Source: Bacteroidaceae bacterium (lineage in GTDB: Bacteria > Bacteroidota > Bacteroidia > Bacteroidales > Bacteroidaceae). Taken from it: DNA of 64,000 nt. A program made the position numbers and the translations under genes. Positions 18,481-27,806 of the stretch are shown one piece after another (within the stretch, counting starts at the first letter, position 1; each line of letters opens with the position of its first letter). The notes under the pieces are model-generated. The model did no database searches and was not told where the DNA came from. It worked only from the letters and a program-made list of their open reading frames with translations. Location of the stretch: the NCBI GenBank assembly GCA_902362595.1, contig CABIXF010000015.1, forward strand, positions 21,597 to 85,596, given 5' to 3'.

Positions 18481-19109
18481 AAGGAAGTCTGTTGGTACTG
18501 TCCATGTTTTTCATGGGCTGTCTGTTGGGTTACGTGTGGAATGTGTCCGGTTGGGAAATGGGAGATATGCACCAGTTGTCGCTGTATATCCTGTATGCCC
18601 TGATGTTTCAGGTAGGTATCAGCATTGGAGGAGGCGAAGATTTCAAGGCGCTGATTCACGGTTTCCGGTGGAAGATGCTGCTGATTCCTTTGGCTACGAT
18701 TGGAGGAACCTTGCTGTTCTCTGCCTTGGTCAGTGTGCTGCTGACCCGCTGGAGCGTGTTCGACTGCATGGCCATCGGTAGCGGGCTGGGATATTACTCC
18801 CTGGCCTCCATTCTGATTGTGGAGCTGAAGGCCCCGGTTATCGGAACGCAGTTGGCCACGGAACTGGCTACTATCGCCCTCTTGACGAATGTCATCCGCG
18901 AACTCGTGGCGCTGGTGGGAGCCCCTCTGATTTGCAAGTATTTCGGGAAACTGGCCCCTATCTCGGTGGCCGGGGTGACCTCTGTCGATGTGGCCCTGCC
19001 TTCCATCATCCGGGTATCCGGCAAGGAGGTGGTGCCGATTGCCATTTTCCATGGCATCCTGGTAGATATGTCCGTTCCGTTTTTCATCTCTTTGTTCTGC
19101 AAGCTGTAA
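18477..19109 (+). CDS. LysO-type lysine exporter, main part
   Basis: 210 residues with about five membrane segments, matching the C-terminal two thirds of LysO/DUF340 proteins. It includes the conserved GSGLGYYSLASILIVELKAPVIGTQLATELATIALLTNVIRE block and the SVDVALPSIIR stretch. With the 92-residue protein upstream it makes up a full LysO-length transporter, predicted to export L-lysine or toxic analogues. The two-gene arrangement is usual in Bacteroidetes, so it is not a recent frameshift. Confidence 0.88.
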   Translation: MKGSLLVLSMFFMGCLLGYVWNVSGWEMGDMHQLSLYILYALMFQVGISIGGGEDFKALIHGFRWKMLLIPLATIGGTLLFSALVSVLLTRWSVFDCMAIGSGLGYYSLASILIVELKAPVIGTQLATELATIALLTNVIRELVALVGAPLICKYFGKLAPISVAGVTSVDVALPSIIRVSGKEVVPIAIFHGILVDMSVPFFISLFCKL

Positions 19110-19162
19110 GAACCTGATTCTTGCTTGCTGCGCAAAGAGATGAACAGAACGGGGCAGTCCGT

Positions 19163-19660
19163 TTAGATGTCCAGCCCCATGATGTAATCGTTCATGTAAT
19201 ACCCTTCGCCGATGGGGAAGTCACCTTCGCGTACCTTCTTCATGCCCATGTGCTCATAAAATCCCAGTGCAGGATTGTGACGGTTCACGTTCAGTTCCAT
19301 CCGGCAAGGTTCGGGATGAAGTTCCTTGATGCCTTTGATGGCCTGCTTGAACAGTTGCCGTCCGAGTTTGTATTTCTGGAAGTAGGGGAGCACATAAATC
19401 TTCTGCAAGTGGAAGAGGTCGGGCCCTTCCTGCTGGATGGACACGTAGCCGGCCGGTTCGCACTCCTCGTAGGCGAGGTAGTAAATGTGGTGCTCCTTCT
19501 CCATCTGGTTCTTCAGGCTCTCGGCGGAATACATCCACTCCATCATGTAATCAATTTGTTCCGGGGTCAGAATCTTCTGGTAAGTGACCGGAAAGGTCTG
19601 CTTGGCCAGTGACCGGATAATCTCAATGTCTTCGATTGTCGCTTTTCTGATATTAAACAT
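19163..19660 (-). CDS. GNAT family N-acetyltransferase
   Basis: 165 residues with the GNAT fold order: an N-terminal IRKATIEDIEIIRSLAKQTF strand-helix, then the acetyl-CoA region FHLQKIYVLPYFQKYKLGRQLFKQAI (motif A, with a degenerate Q/R-x-x-G-x-A loop), and LNVNRHNPALGFYEHMGMKKV (motif B). It transfers an acetyl group to an unknown amine. It is monocistronic, convergent with lysO, with a -7 box (TACTTTTG, reverse complement of 19694-19701) upstream. Confidence 0.9.
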   Translation of the reverse strand: MFNIRKATIEDIEIIRSLAKQTFPVTYQKILTPEQIDYMMEWMYSAESLKNQMEKEHHIYYLAYEECEPAGYVSIQQEGPDLFHLQKIYVLPYFQKYKLGRQLFKQAIKGIKELHPEPCRMELNVNRHNPALGFYEHMGMKKVREGDFPIGEGYYMNDYIMGLDI

Positions 19661-19797
19661 AGGCGTTTTGTAATAAAATAAGTGTGTTTTCTACAAAAGT
19701 ACTTTTTCTTTCGATTGCTTTGCTTTTATGGAGATAGAATCTTGTTAAATGTTCTAAAATTATAATACCTTGCAATGCATAGTATCTAGATAAAACC

Positions 19798-19805
19798 TAT
19801 ATTTG
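19798..19805 (+). promoter_or_regulatory. -7 element of padR-pspC operon
   Basis: TATATTTG matches TAnnTTTG and lies 25 bases before the PadR start codon. No good -33 element is visible, which would fit a regulated promoter. Confidence 0.5.
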
Positions 19806-19830
19806 TGTCATACAAGATAAATGAGATGAA

Positions 19831-20160
19831 ATGAATGTAGACAATGTAAAATCACAGATGCGCAAAGGGATGCTGGAATACTGCATCCTGCTGCTGTTGC
19901 ACCGGGAGTCTGCCTATTCTTCCGACATCATCCAGAAGCTGAAGGAGGCCCGGCTGATTGTAGTGGAAGGCACACTCTATCCGTTGCTGACCCGTCTGAA
20001 GAACGACGGACTCCTGTCGTACGAGTGGGTGGAGTCTACCCAGGGACCTCCCCGCAAGTATTACGGACTGACTCCGGAAGGAGAGAATTTCCTGAAAGAA
20101 CTGGAAAGTGCCTGGGACGGACTTTCCGACACGGTAAACCATTTAAGAAAGAACATTTAA
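19831..20160 (+). CDS. PadR family transcriptional regulator
   Basis: 109 residues covering the PadR winged helix: MRKGMLEYCILLLLHRESAYSSDIIQKLKEARLIVVEGTLYPLLTRLKNDGLLSYEW, with a short C-terminal helix. It binds DNA as a dimer. It lies 12 bases upstream of the PspC-domain gene, so it probably controls its own operon. The pairing of PadR with PspC proteins is common in Bacteroidetes and suggests an envelope-stress response. Confidence 0.92.
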   Translation: MNVDNVKSQMRKGMLEYCILLLLHRESAYSSDIIQKLKEARLIVVEGTLYPLLTRLKNDGLLSYEWVESTQGPPRKYYGLTPEGENFLKELESAWDGLSDTVNHLRKNI

Positions 20161-20172
20161 AACCTGCATGAC

Positions 20173-21252
20173 ATGAAAAAGACACTGACTGTAAATTTAG
20201 GAGGCACCGTATATCACATTGATGAGGATGCCTATATCCTGCTGGATAATTATTTGAATAACCTCCGCTATCATTTCCGCAAGGAAGAAGGGGCGGATGA
20301 GATTGTGCGCGACATGGAAGCCCGCATCGCCGAACTGTTTGACGAAGCCTTGCGCGGCGGCTTGCAGGTGATTACGATAAAAGAGGTGGAAGAGGTCATT
20401 GCCCGTATGGGCAAGCCCGAAGAGCTGAACGACGGGGAGGAGGAAAACGCATCCGCCTCGGGCGAGAAGGCTTATGGCAGCGAATCGACGGGAACCAGCC
20501 GTCGTTTGTTCCGTAACCCGGACGACCGTGTCTTGGGTGGAGTTGTATCCGGTCTTGCAGCCTATTTCGGCTGGGACGTGACCTGGACCCGTATCGTCTT
20601 TATCCTGGCCGGTTTCCTGATTCATGGATTGATTTTGGCTTATCTGCTGGCCTGGATTATCATTCCGTTGGCACGAACGGCTACGGAGAAATTGCAGATG
20701 CGGGGGGAACCTATCAATGTGGAGAACATCGGACGCACGGTGACCGACGGTTTTGAGAAAGTGAACGACTACGTACATTCCGAGAAGCCCCGTTCGGCCT
20801 TGCAGAAGTTGGGAAACGGAGTGGTGGCCGTGTTCGGCTTCCTACTGAAACTGTGTCTGGTACTGTTGCTGATTTGCTGTGCGCCCTTCCTGCTGGTCGG
20901 TTTGGTGGTACTGTCTGCCTTGCTGATGGCTGCCACGGGGGTGATTGTGAACCTGCCTACCTTTATATATAATATATTGCCTTGGGTGGACTGGAGCGGT
21001 GTGCATGCCATTCCGGGCGTGATTGTCGGATTGACCGTGTGCGGACTACTGGTGGTGGGTATTCCCATTGCCGGACTGATTCAGGCCGTCATGCAGTCGT
21101 TTGGAAGCTGGAAGCCCATGGGTACCTCCGCTAAAGTGGTGCTGGTGCTGTTGTGGATGGTGGCCCTGGCTGTAGGAATTGTGTTGTTCTTCCAGGTGCC
21201 TTTCCTCTCGGAGCCCCTTCAGACTGTTCCTTTCTGGGGAGAGTTCCTCTGA
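20173..21252 (+). CDS. PspC domain-containing membrane protein
   Basis: 359 residues. An N-terminal cytosolic part (MKKTLTVNLGGTVYHIDEDAYILLDNYLNNL, then a helix ending VEEVIARMGKPEELN) precedes the PspC domain (RRLFRNPDDRVLGGVVSGLAAYFGWDVTWTRIVFIL, residues about 112-165). Several further membrane segments follow to the C-terminus. PspC proteins sense membrane stress in the phage-shock system; the extra segments are typical of Bacteroidetes versions. It is second in the PadR operon and is followed by a terminator. Confidence 0.9.
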   Translation: MKKTLTVNLGGTVYHIDEDAYILLDNYLNNLRYHFRKEEGADEIVRDMEARIAELFDEALRGGLQVITIKEVEEVIARMGKPEELNDGEEENASASGEKAYGSESTGTSRRLFRNPDDRVLGGVVSGLAAYFGWDVTWTRIVFILAGFLIHGLILAYLLAWIIIPLARTATEKLQMRGEPINVENIGRTVTDGFEKVNDYVHSEKPRSALQKLGNGVVAVFGFLLKLCLVLLLICCAPFLLVGLVVLSALLMAATGVIVNLPTFIYNILPWVDWSGVHAIPGVIVGLTVCGLLVVGIPIAGLIQAVMQSFGSWKPMGTSAKVVLVLLWMVALAVGIVLFFQVPFLSEPLQTVPFWGEFL

Positions 21253-21313
21253 TTTTGTCAGTCTCCATAGTGTGTCTGGAGACAAGAATGTCACATAAAA
21301 CGGCCAAAATGGC

Positions 21314-21353
21314 AGTCCGTGTCAGAAAAAAATGCTGGCCCGGACTTTTTTTT
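21314..21353 (+). terminator. padR-pspC operon terminator
   Basis: AGTCCG (21314-21319) pairs with CGGACT (21341-21346), with an inner CAG/CTG extension, and is followed by a run of eight T. Confidence 0.8.
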
Positions 21354-21384
21354 CTTCTGGCATGAGATTTGTCTTTTATAGGGC

Positions 21385-21402
21385 GTAACGCTTCGGCGCT
21401 AC
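21385..21402 (+). promoter_or_regulatory. UUCG-capped hairpin in dnaK leader
   Basis: GTAACGC and GCGCTAC pair (one mismatch) around a TTCG tetraloop, 41 bases before the dnaK start codon. It is probably a stable 5'-leader hairpin. I found no clear TAnnTTTG promoter or CIRCE-like repeat in the 190 bases upstream of dnaK. Confidence 0.4.
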
Positions 21403-21442
21403 AGAATTAACTGATTAGATAATAATAAAAATAGATACAATT

Positions 21443-23365
21443 ATGGGAAAGATTATTGGTATTGACTTAGGAACAACAAACTCATGTGTTGCAGTATTTG
21501 AAGGTAACGAACCGGTGGTAATTGCCAACAGCGAAGGTAAACGTACCACTCCTTCAGTTGTAGGTTTTGTTGACGGTGGCGAACGTAAGGTAGGTGATCC
21601 TGCCAAACGTCAGGCTATCACAAACCCGAAACGTACGGTATATTCTATCAAACGTTTCATGGGTGAAACTTACGATCAGGTTCAGAAAGAAATTGCTCGT
21701 GTACCTTACTCAGTAGTAAGAGGCGACAACAATACTCCGCGTGTAGATATCGACGGACGTCTGTACACTCCGCAGGAAATCTCAGCCATGATTCTGCAGA
21801 AGATGAAGAAGACTGCTGAAGATTACCTGGGTCAGGAAGTCACTGAAGCTGTCATCACCGTTCCGGCATACTTCTCAGACTCTCAGCGTCAGGCCACTAA
21901 GGAAGCTGGTCAGATTGCCGGTCTGGATGTAAAACGTATCGTGAACGAACCGACTGCAGCTGCATTGGCTTACGGTGTGGACAAGTCTAACAAAGATATG
22001 AAGGTAGCCGTATTCGACCTTGGTGGTGGTACATTCGATATCTCTATCCTGGAATTCGGTGGTGGCGTATTCGAAGTATTGTCAACTAACGGTGATACTC
22101 ACCTGGGTGGTGATGACTTCGACCAAGTAATCATCGATTGGTTGGTTCAGGAATTCAAGAATGACGAAGGTGCCGACTTGACTACTGATCCGATGGCTAT
22201 GCAACGTTTGAAGGAAGCTGCTGAAAAGGCAAAGATTGAATTGTCTTCTTCCACTTCTACTGAAATCAACTTGCCGTATATTATGCCGGTTGCCGGTGTG
22301 CCTAAACACTTGGTGAAGACATTGACTCGTGCAAAATTCGAAGCTTTGGCTCACAACCTGATTCAGGCTTGTTTGGAACCTTGTAAGAAAGCTATGAGCG
22401 ATGCAGGTCTGAACAACGCAGATATCGATGAAGTCATCTTGGTAGGTGGTTCTTCACGTATCCCGGCTGTACAGAAGCTGGTTGAAGACTTCTTCGGCAA
22501 AGTTCCTTCTAAGGGTGTAAATCCGGATGAAGTAGTAGCCGTAGGTGCTTGTATCCAGGGTGCCGTTTTGAACAAGGAAGCCGGTGTAGGTAACATCGTA
22601 TTGCTGGATGTCACTCCGTTGACATTGGGTATTGAAACAATGGGTGGAGTAATGACCAAGCTGATTGATGCCAACACGACTATTCCGTGCAAGAAGAGTG
22701 AAGTCTTCTCTACTGCGGCTGATAACCAGACGGAAGTTACCATCCACGTATTGCAGGGTGAACGTCCGATGGCTGCTCAGAACAAGTCAATCGGTCAGTT
22801 CAACTTGACAGGTATCGCTCCGGCTCGTCGTGGTGTGCCTCAGATTGAAGTTACATTCGATATCGATGCCAACGGTATCTTGAAGGTATCTGCCAAGGAT
22901 AAGGCAACAGGTAAGGAACAGGCCATCCGTATCGAAGCTTCATCTGGTTTGAGCAAGGAAGAAATCGACCGTATGAAGGCTGAAGCTGAAGCTAACGCAG
23001 AAGCTGATAAGAAGGAAAAGGAACGTATCGATAAGTTGAACCAGGCAGATAGCTTGATCTTTACTACTGAAAATCAGTTAAAAGATCTTGGCGATAAGAT
23101 TCCGGCTGACAAGAAAGCTCCTATCGAAGCTGCCCTCCAGAAGCTGAAAGATGCTCACAAGGCTCAGGATTTGGCTGGTATCGATGCAGCAAGCGCTGAA
23201 TTGCAGACCGCTTTCCAGGCTGCAAGTGCAGAAATGTACGCTCAGACTGGTGCACAAGGCGGTGCTCAGGCAGGTCCTAATGCTGGTCAGGCAAACAACG
23301 GTCAGAGTTCAAACAGCAAGAACAATGAGAATGTACAGGATGCTGACTTCGAGGAAGTCAAATGA
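21443..23365 (+). CDS. dnaK: Molecular chaperone DnaK (Hsp70)
   Basis: 640 residues, a full-length Hsp70. The N-terminal ATPase starts [21 protein letters not shown] (GIDLGTTNS at 6-14), with [16 protein letters not shown] and [14 protein letters not shown] later. A substrate-binding domain follows and then a Gln/Gly/Asn-rich tail ending DADFEEVK. It folds and refolds cytosolic proteins with DnaJ and GrpE, which are not adjacent here. Codon use is strongly biased toward CGT for Arg and similar preferred codons, as expected for a highly expressed gene. It is monocistronic and followed by a strong terminator. Confidence 0.99.
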   Translation: MGKIIGIDLGTTNSCVAVFEGNEPVVIANSEGKRTTPSVVGFVDGGERKVGDPAKRQAITNPKRTVYSIKRFMGETYDQVQKEIARVPYSVVRGDNNTPRVDIDGRLYTPQEISAMILQKMKKTAEDYLGQEVTEAVITVPAYFSDSQRQATKEAGQIAGLDVKRIVNEPTAAALAYGVDKSNKDMKVAVFDLGGGTFDISILEFGGGVFEVLSTNGDTHLGGDDFDQVIIDWLVQEFKNDEGADLTTDPMAMQRLKEAAEKAKIELSSSTSTEINLPYIMPVAGVPKHLVKTLTRAKFEALAHNLIQACLEPCKKAMSDAGLNNADIDEVILVGGSSRIPAVQKLVEDFFGKVPSKGVNPDEVVAVGACIQGAVLNKEAGVGNIVLLDVTPLTLGIETMGGVMTKLIDANTTIPCKKSEVFSTAADNQTEVTIHVLQGERPMAAQNKSIGQFNLTGIAPARRGVPQIEVTFDIDANGILKVSAKDKATGKEQAIRIEASSGLSKEEIDRMKAEAEANAEADKKEKERIDKLNQADSLIFTTENQLKDLGDKIPADKKAPIEAALQKLKDAHKAQDLAGIDAASAELQTAFQAASAEMYAQTGAQGGAQAGPNAGQANNGQSSNSKNNENVQDADFEEVK

Positions 23366-23391
23366 TTCCGATAAGTAAACAAATAATAAAC

Positions 23392-23426
23392 AAAAAGCGT
23401 GCAGCTCAACGAGTTGCACGCTTTTT
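23392..23426. terminator. dnaK terminator
   Basis: A stem of about 16 bp (arms 23392-23407 and 23411-23426) with a three-base loop, flanked by A5 and T5, so it can work in both directions. Confidence 0.9.
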
Positions 23427-23540
23427 GCGTTTATAGGGTTCATGGTTTCTATGTGTTTTCTATAGGCTTTTTTATCTCTTATTTGCGACAAGACAAAAAA
23501 GTAGATAATGTGAAACTAAATTCTACTTATTTGCATTCCC

Positions 23541-26435
23541 CTATTTTTCGCTATCGTAAATGACATCAAGTAGCTCATTTGCAAGTTTCACATCTGTGAT
23601 TTTAATAATGTTGTCTTCCTCTGTTACATAGCCAAGTATATTGATACTGCCATACCAGACTGTGGACTTATCTATGACGCACGAGGATAAGGATAGTTTC
23701 GGTACAATCTTTACATATAATCCCAAACTTTTTAGATAATCCGTCTGACTGTTTTCCTCTGATGTGAGAATTGATACTTGAATACCACTCGCATGAAACT
23801 CTCTGAGTGTTTTAACAAATGTGTTTCGTTCTGTACGATAGAGTCTTGGAGAGGATATGACAATAGATTGTCTTGAACTTTTCAAATTTTCCATAAATGC
23901 CAAGCGGAACGTACTGCCATTGAAAATCTGTCCTTCACATGACGATGTGTGCAAGTTTTCTGTGTCATCAAACAATGTCGGATTATCTTTTGACAGTACA
24001 CGATAACCGATGGCAGAGTATCCTTTCAGGCGTTTACGATACATGCTCTCACAAACAGGTTCGTGTATATCAATATAGTCGTAAATACGGACATCTTTTT
24101 TCCCCTCATTCTCACGGTGCAAACGTCCGGCATATTGTGCCACCAATCCTTTCCATGAGATTGGCAGTGCCAAAAACAGTGTATCAAGTCGTGGATAGTC
24201 AAATCCCTCTCCCACATATTTTCCCGTGGCTACTATTACAAGAGGGGCATCTTTGGGTATATCCTGTAACTTTTGCAGCGTTTCTCTCTTGTTTTTTGCA
24301 GTCCCTTCTCCTGTGAGTTGTATGATGTTGGCTACATGCTGCTTCAACATTTCGGCAAGCAATTCTACATGAGAAGTTCTGGCAGTAAGTATTATAGGTG
24401 TTCGGCCTGCAGCCACGACATTAAGAACATCCTCTATTATAAGATTATTCCGTATTTTCGATTCAGCGAGGGATTGTGATAGTGCCGTAAACGATTGTTT
24501 ATCATCGGTAACAGGTCTGTAAGATGTAAATCTCGGCACAAGATAGCGCTGGAACGACTGCTTCTGAATCTGTGCCTTGGCATCGGCAGAAAAACGAATC
24601 GGACCGCATTGCATGAAGATAATAGGCTGCAAACCATCTTTGCGGATGGGAGTGGCAGTAAGTCCATAGACATAATGTGCCGTAACGTGTTTTAATACAT
24701 TCTCGAATGTAATGGAAGATACGTGATGACATTCGTCTACAATGATCATCCCGTATCCTTTTACAAAAGGTTTGATTTCGTCGTTTTCAAAACATGACTG
24801 CATAAGGGCTATATCAATAACACCATGCAACGTGTTAGAGGTAGAATCAAGACACCCGACTGGAGAAAATGCCTTCTTCCTGCCTCGTTTCTTGGAAATC
24901 TCATCTTCTGTAAAATCTATGTCAAGAAATTCTGACAGGCGTTCATGCCATTGCATAAGCAATGCCTTGGAGTGTACCAGAATAAGTGTATTTGTCTTTC
25001 TTCGGGCAATCAGAGCCGCGGCTGTAACAGTCTTTCCAAAGGCTGTCGTTGCAGACAACACACCGTTGGAAAATGGCATGAGGGCATTGATAGCGTCCAA
25101 CTGTTCATCGCGTTCCTTTCCTTTGAATGTTACGCCAATAGGTTTACCATAATTTGTATTATCAACTATTTCATAATCAATTTTGAGGGAATACAGCATG
25201 TTGATAATGGCATCCTCACACCCCCGAGGCATTGCAAGATATTCATCGGTAAAATCTGCACGGCAGATAATACGAGGAATGTTATATGTGGAAATACGCA
25301 TCGCCTGTTTGCTGTAGAATTCAGGATTTTTGAACGCCGCAATATGTTTCAAATGATTACTAACCTTATCTGAAATAGATTTTAAAGGAATATATATCCT
25401 GTCTGATTTATGTATTATAAGTCTGCCGTTAAAGTCTTCCTGGGTCACATCCTGTATGACTGGTATTTCCCACGGTTTATTTTCCGAAGAAGTAGCTAAT
25501 GTCCCAAAATCTTCTTGCTGATGCTGTATCAATAATGTATCTACGGTACCTTCATCTATTTTTCTTACATTGTATAGATATGTCCATTGATCCTGGAACG
25601 GAAGAAACTGCTCATCTACAAAAACGCTGTTTCCTGCTTTCCTGGCTTTTCCCTGCAATGGTAACGCAATGAGATTGCCGAATCCACCTTCCGGTACTTT
25701 ATCCTGATTGGGAAAGAAGCGATCGTATGAATCGAATGTAATCCGTCCATTGCGCTTCATGGCTTCTGTAAGAATTGTATTGCCTAATTTCCTTGCTTTG
25801 TAGGCTGGTATGGGTTCATTAAAGAAAGTCCACACATGCGCACCATTGCCAGAACGTGAGCGTTCTATACTGAACGGAATTCTCCACTCTCTACAAATGG
25901 AAATAAATGCCAAAACATCGTTCTTATATCCATGAGTGCAATTTTTGTCATCAAAATCAGCACACAGGAAAGAACATTTATTATCAGAAGTAACGACGTA
26001 CAGACCGATAACATCGCATCCGTTCTCATCCTTGCCTTCCAGATGTCGGTATATGTCTTGATTGGTTAACGGGGCAAAATTGCGGTTAGGACACTCTGCG
26101 CATTTATGCTTTTTCTTGTCACATATTCCTCTGCGCCATTCGTTGATACATACAGGTTGGTAACCACCTTTTTCTGTGGTTTTGTTGAACCATCGTCGTG
26201 CAAATACATCATCTCGTCCCTTGAAAAAGTTACGGAACAATGCAATTTTCTCATCAAGAGATAGTTTGATTGGAGGGTATATTATGGAAGAAAATGCTGT
26301 GCTTTCATCGTCACGTTTGATGGAGGAATACACTATACCATGTTGTGAAAGTATTGACTTCAGTTCTTCATTTTCGGCAAGCAGGGCATCGTATTTTATG
26401 ACAAGCACATTGTATTTCTCTTGAAAACTGTCCAT
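23541..26435 (-). CDS. Primase (AEP)-SF2 helicase-PLD-like fusion
   Basis: 964 residues. A short coiled coil (about 5-30) and a Cys4 cluster (Cys96, 105, 112, 115) lead into an archaeo-eukaryotic primase domain: LCADFDD with Asp160/Asp162 and GAHVW with His200 match its catalytic motifs, followed by FFPNQD. An SF2 helicase follows (TTAFGKT 463-469, DECH 567-570, TAT 593-595, QYAGRLHR 767-774). It ends in a phospholipase-D-like domain (about 845-960) that keeps GSIN but has Ser915 and Ser917 where HxK is expected. The primase type is the one Pfam associates with TOTE conflict systems, as I recall. It is last of three cotranscribed genes, 3 bases after the DUF3307 stop. Defence against foreign DNA is inferred. 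Confidence 0.85.
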   Translation of the reverse strand: MDSFQEKYNVLVIKYDALLAENEELKSILSQHGIVYSSIKRDDESTAFSSIIYPPIKLSLDEKIALFRNFFKGRDDVFARRWFNKTTEKGGYQPVCINEWRRGICDKKKHKCAECPNRNFAPLTNQDIYRHLEGKDENGCDVIGLYVVTSDNKCSFLCADFDDKNCTHGYKNDVLAFISICREWRIPFSIERSRSGNGAHVWTFFNEPIPAYKARKLGNTILTEAMKRNGRITFDSYDRFFPNQDKVPEGGFGNLIALPLQGKARKAGNSVFVDEQFLPFQDQWTYLYNVRKIDEGTVDTLLIQHQQEDFGTLATSSENKPWEIPVIQDVTQEDFNGRLIIHKSDRIYIPLKSISDKVSNHLKHIAAFKNPEFYSKQAMRISTYNIPRIICRADFTDEYLAMPRGCEDAIINMLYSLKIDYEIVDNTNYGKPIGVTFKGKERDEQLDAINALMPFSNGVLSATTAFGKTVTAAALIARRKTNTLILVHSKALLMQWHERLSEFLDIDFTEDEISKKRGRKKAFSPVGCLDSTSNTLHGVIDIALMQSCFENDEIKPFVKGYGMIIVDECHHVSSITFENVLKHVTAHYVYGLTATPIRKDGLQPIIFMQCGPIRFSADAKAQIQKQSFQRYLVPRFTSYRPVTDDKQSFTALSQSLAESKIRNNLIIEDVLNVVAAGRTPIILTARTSHVELLAEMLKQHVANIIQLTGEGTAKNKRETLQKLQDIPKDAPLVIVATGKYVGEGFDYPRLDTLFLALPISWKGLVAQYAGRLHRENEGKKDVRIYDYIDIHEPVCESMYRKRLKGYSAIGYRVLSKDNPTLFDDTENLHTSSCEGQIFNGSTFRLAFMENLKSSRQSIVISSPRLYRTERNTFVKTLREFHASGIQVSILTSEENSQTDYLKSLGLYVKIVPKLSLSSCVIDKSTVWYGSINILGYVTEEDNIIKITDVKLANELLDVIYDSEK

Positions 26436-26438
26436 CTG

Positions 26439-27140
26439 TTATTTTGTTACCATTAAACCACACAGCAATGCAATTCCAAAACTTAGAAACGTTCCGGCAA
26501 GGACATACTCTGTTTTTGCTGTATCCGTGTCTTTGAATCGAAGGATGGATTTTGCCGCTATGATAAAACCGATTGCTTCATATTGTCCAATGATAACGAA
26601 TATGATTGTAAGAATACGCTCTAAATTACCAATTAACGCTCCTGCATTTTTGATATTTTCACAAGACTGTGTCTCTCCAACTTGATATTTCTTTAAGACC
26701 AACTTAATCAGGATGTTTGCAGGCTTGATGCACAATAGTAACGCCAATATGAACAGAGGTATAGAGTAGCTGCCATTGCAATCCATCGATTGGATTGGCA
26801 ACTTTGTTGTAGTGTCAAAGGAAAATGTTACTATAATCAGTATCGCCAAATGAGAAATCTGATCAATCACAAAATTCCATAATCCTTTGGGGCTATATGT
26901 TTTGATAACATCTATCACCAGATGAGAAAAAGCAATGGCAAGGGCATAAAATCTGAATTCACAAACAGGAACAGCTGCCCATGACACCCCGCCTATGATA
27001 AGCGAATGCACATACAGGAACCAACTTTTAAATTTCCTTTCCTCTTTCTGTGCACAGTATTTATCATTTTGCAGGTAAAAATCACCTATAACATGTGCCA
27101 ATAACAGACTTAAAAACAACCAACTATTCATATTCTTCAA
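26439..27140 (-). CDS. DUF3307 membrane protein (metal-hydrolase-like)
   Basis: 233 residues with about seven hydrophobic segments. It carries the DUF3307 pattern, which resembles YdjM-type membrane metal-dependent hydrolases: HVIGDFYLQ (His16, Asp20), VHSL (His45), FSHLVIDVIK (His73, Asp77) and DQISHL (Asp93, His97). These His/Asp residues sit at membrane-helix edges and could bind a metal. DUF3307 genes often follow satD-like genes. Here the start lies 17 bases inside the satD-like gene and the stop is 3 bases before the primase-helicase, so the three are translated from one message. Enzymatic activity is not established. Confidence 0.8.
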   Translation of the reverse strand: MKNMNSWLFLSLLLAHVIGDFYLQNDKYCAQKEERKFKSWFLYVHSLIIGGVSWAAVPVCEFRFYALAIAFSHLVIDVIKTYSPKGLWNFVIDQISHLAILIIVTFSFDTTTKLPIQSMDCNGSYSIPLFILALLLCIKPANILIKLVLKKYQVGETQSCENIKNAGALIGNLERILTIIFVIIGQYEAIGFIIAAKSILRFKDTDTAKTEYVLAGTFLSFGIALLCGLMVTK

Positions 27141-27795
27141 AATTTATCTGTTCAAAATATTTTATGGATTCTTCTATACAATACCATTTTGTAGCTGTAG
27201 AAGCATTATTTACACTGGCTTGGGATATACCTAGTTTCTTGGCAATGTCTGCCTCTTTGAAACCAAGTAGTTTATAATAAACAACTTCACTTTGGCGCAT
27301 AGTCATATCATTTAATATGGCATCGGTCAATAGGGCTATAGTTTGCAAAGGAGCAGATAATTGCTTTTTACTTGTATGAACAGACATCGTTCCCTTATTC
27401 AGGGAACTCATTTCCTCAAGCGCACGTCCTGATAGATATATGGCCTCACCATCCCAAATGCCTTGTTCGGTATTCACTATTCTCATACCTCCGATACCAA
27501 TGGCTATCCGTATTCCGTATGTATGGAAATTTTTCGTCTTTTCATTTTTAGCTGTGGAAAAAGATTTGATGCAGGATTTGATTATAAAGGCTATCCGGAA
27601 TACGTTTGATACATTTTGCATTACACACTCTATATAGTCCCCTTTTATTTGGCGACCTTCAAAATCAGGATAACTCACTTTTAGCAAGCCAAATAATGAT
27701 TCTATCCTTTGCTTTAATCTTATAGTTTCATTCACAGACAAGGAAGTGGATGCTACTATATCCGCTGAAATTGTTGCAAACATATTATTAGTCAT
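27124..27795 (-). CDS. SatD-like protein with cyclase fold and HTH
   Basis: 223 residues. It matches SatD family proteins, named after a Streptococcus mutans acid-tolerance gene. The first 140 residues read like a class III nucleotide cyclase: SADIVAST with Asp12, KGDYIEC with Asp53, RIAIGIGG, and GEAIYLSGRALEEM with Arg124. Both metal-binding Asp positions and the Arg seem kept, but the Asn four residues before the Arg is Tyr120. Residues about 165-205 form a helix-turn-helix (RQSEVVYYKLLGFKEADIAKKLGISQASVNNAS). It is first in the operon and 12 bases from its -7 box, so almost leaderless; Met5 (27783) is an alternative start. It probably senses a nucleotide and regulates the operon. Confidence 0.75.
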   Translation of the reverse strand: MTNNMFATISADIVASTSLSVNETIRLKQRIESLFGLLKVSYPDFEGRQIKGDYIECVMQNVSNVFRIAFIIKSCIKSFSTAKNEKTKNFHTYGIRIAIGIGGMRIVNTEQGIWDGEAIYLSGRALEEMSSLNKGTMSVHTSKKQLSAPLQTIALLTDAILNDMTMRQSEVVYYKLLGFKEADIAKKLGISQASVNNASTATKWYCIEESIKYFEQINFEEYE

Positions 27796-27806
27796 TGATT
27801 TAATGA

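Noticed and set aside
21253..21442. CIRCE or other heat-shock operator before dnaK
   Set aside because: No such inverted repeat is visible; only a short UUCG-capped hairpin.
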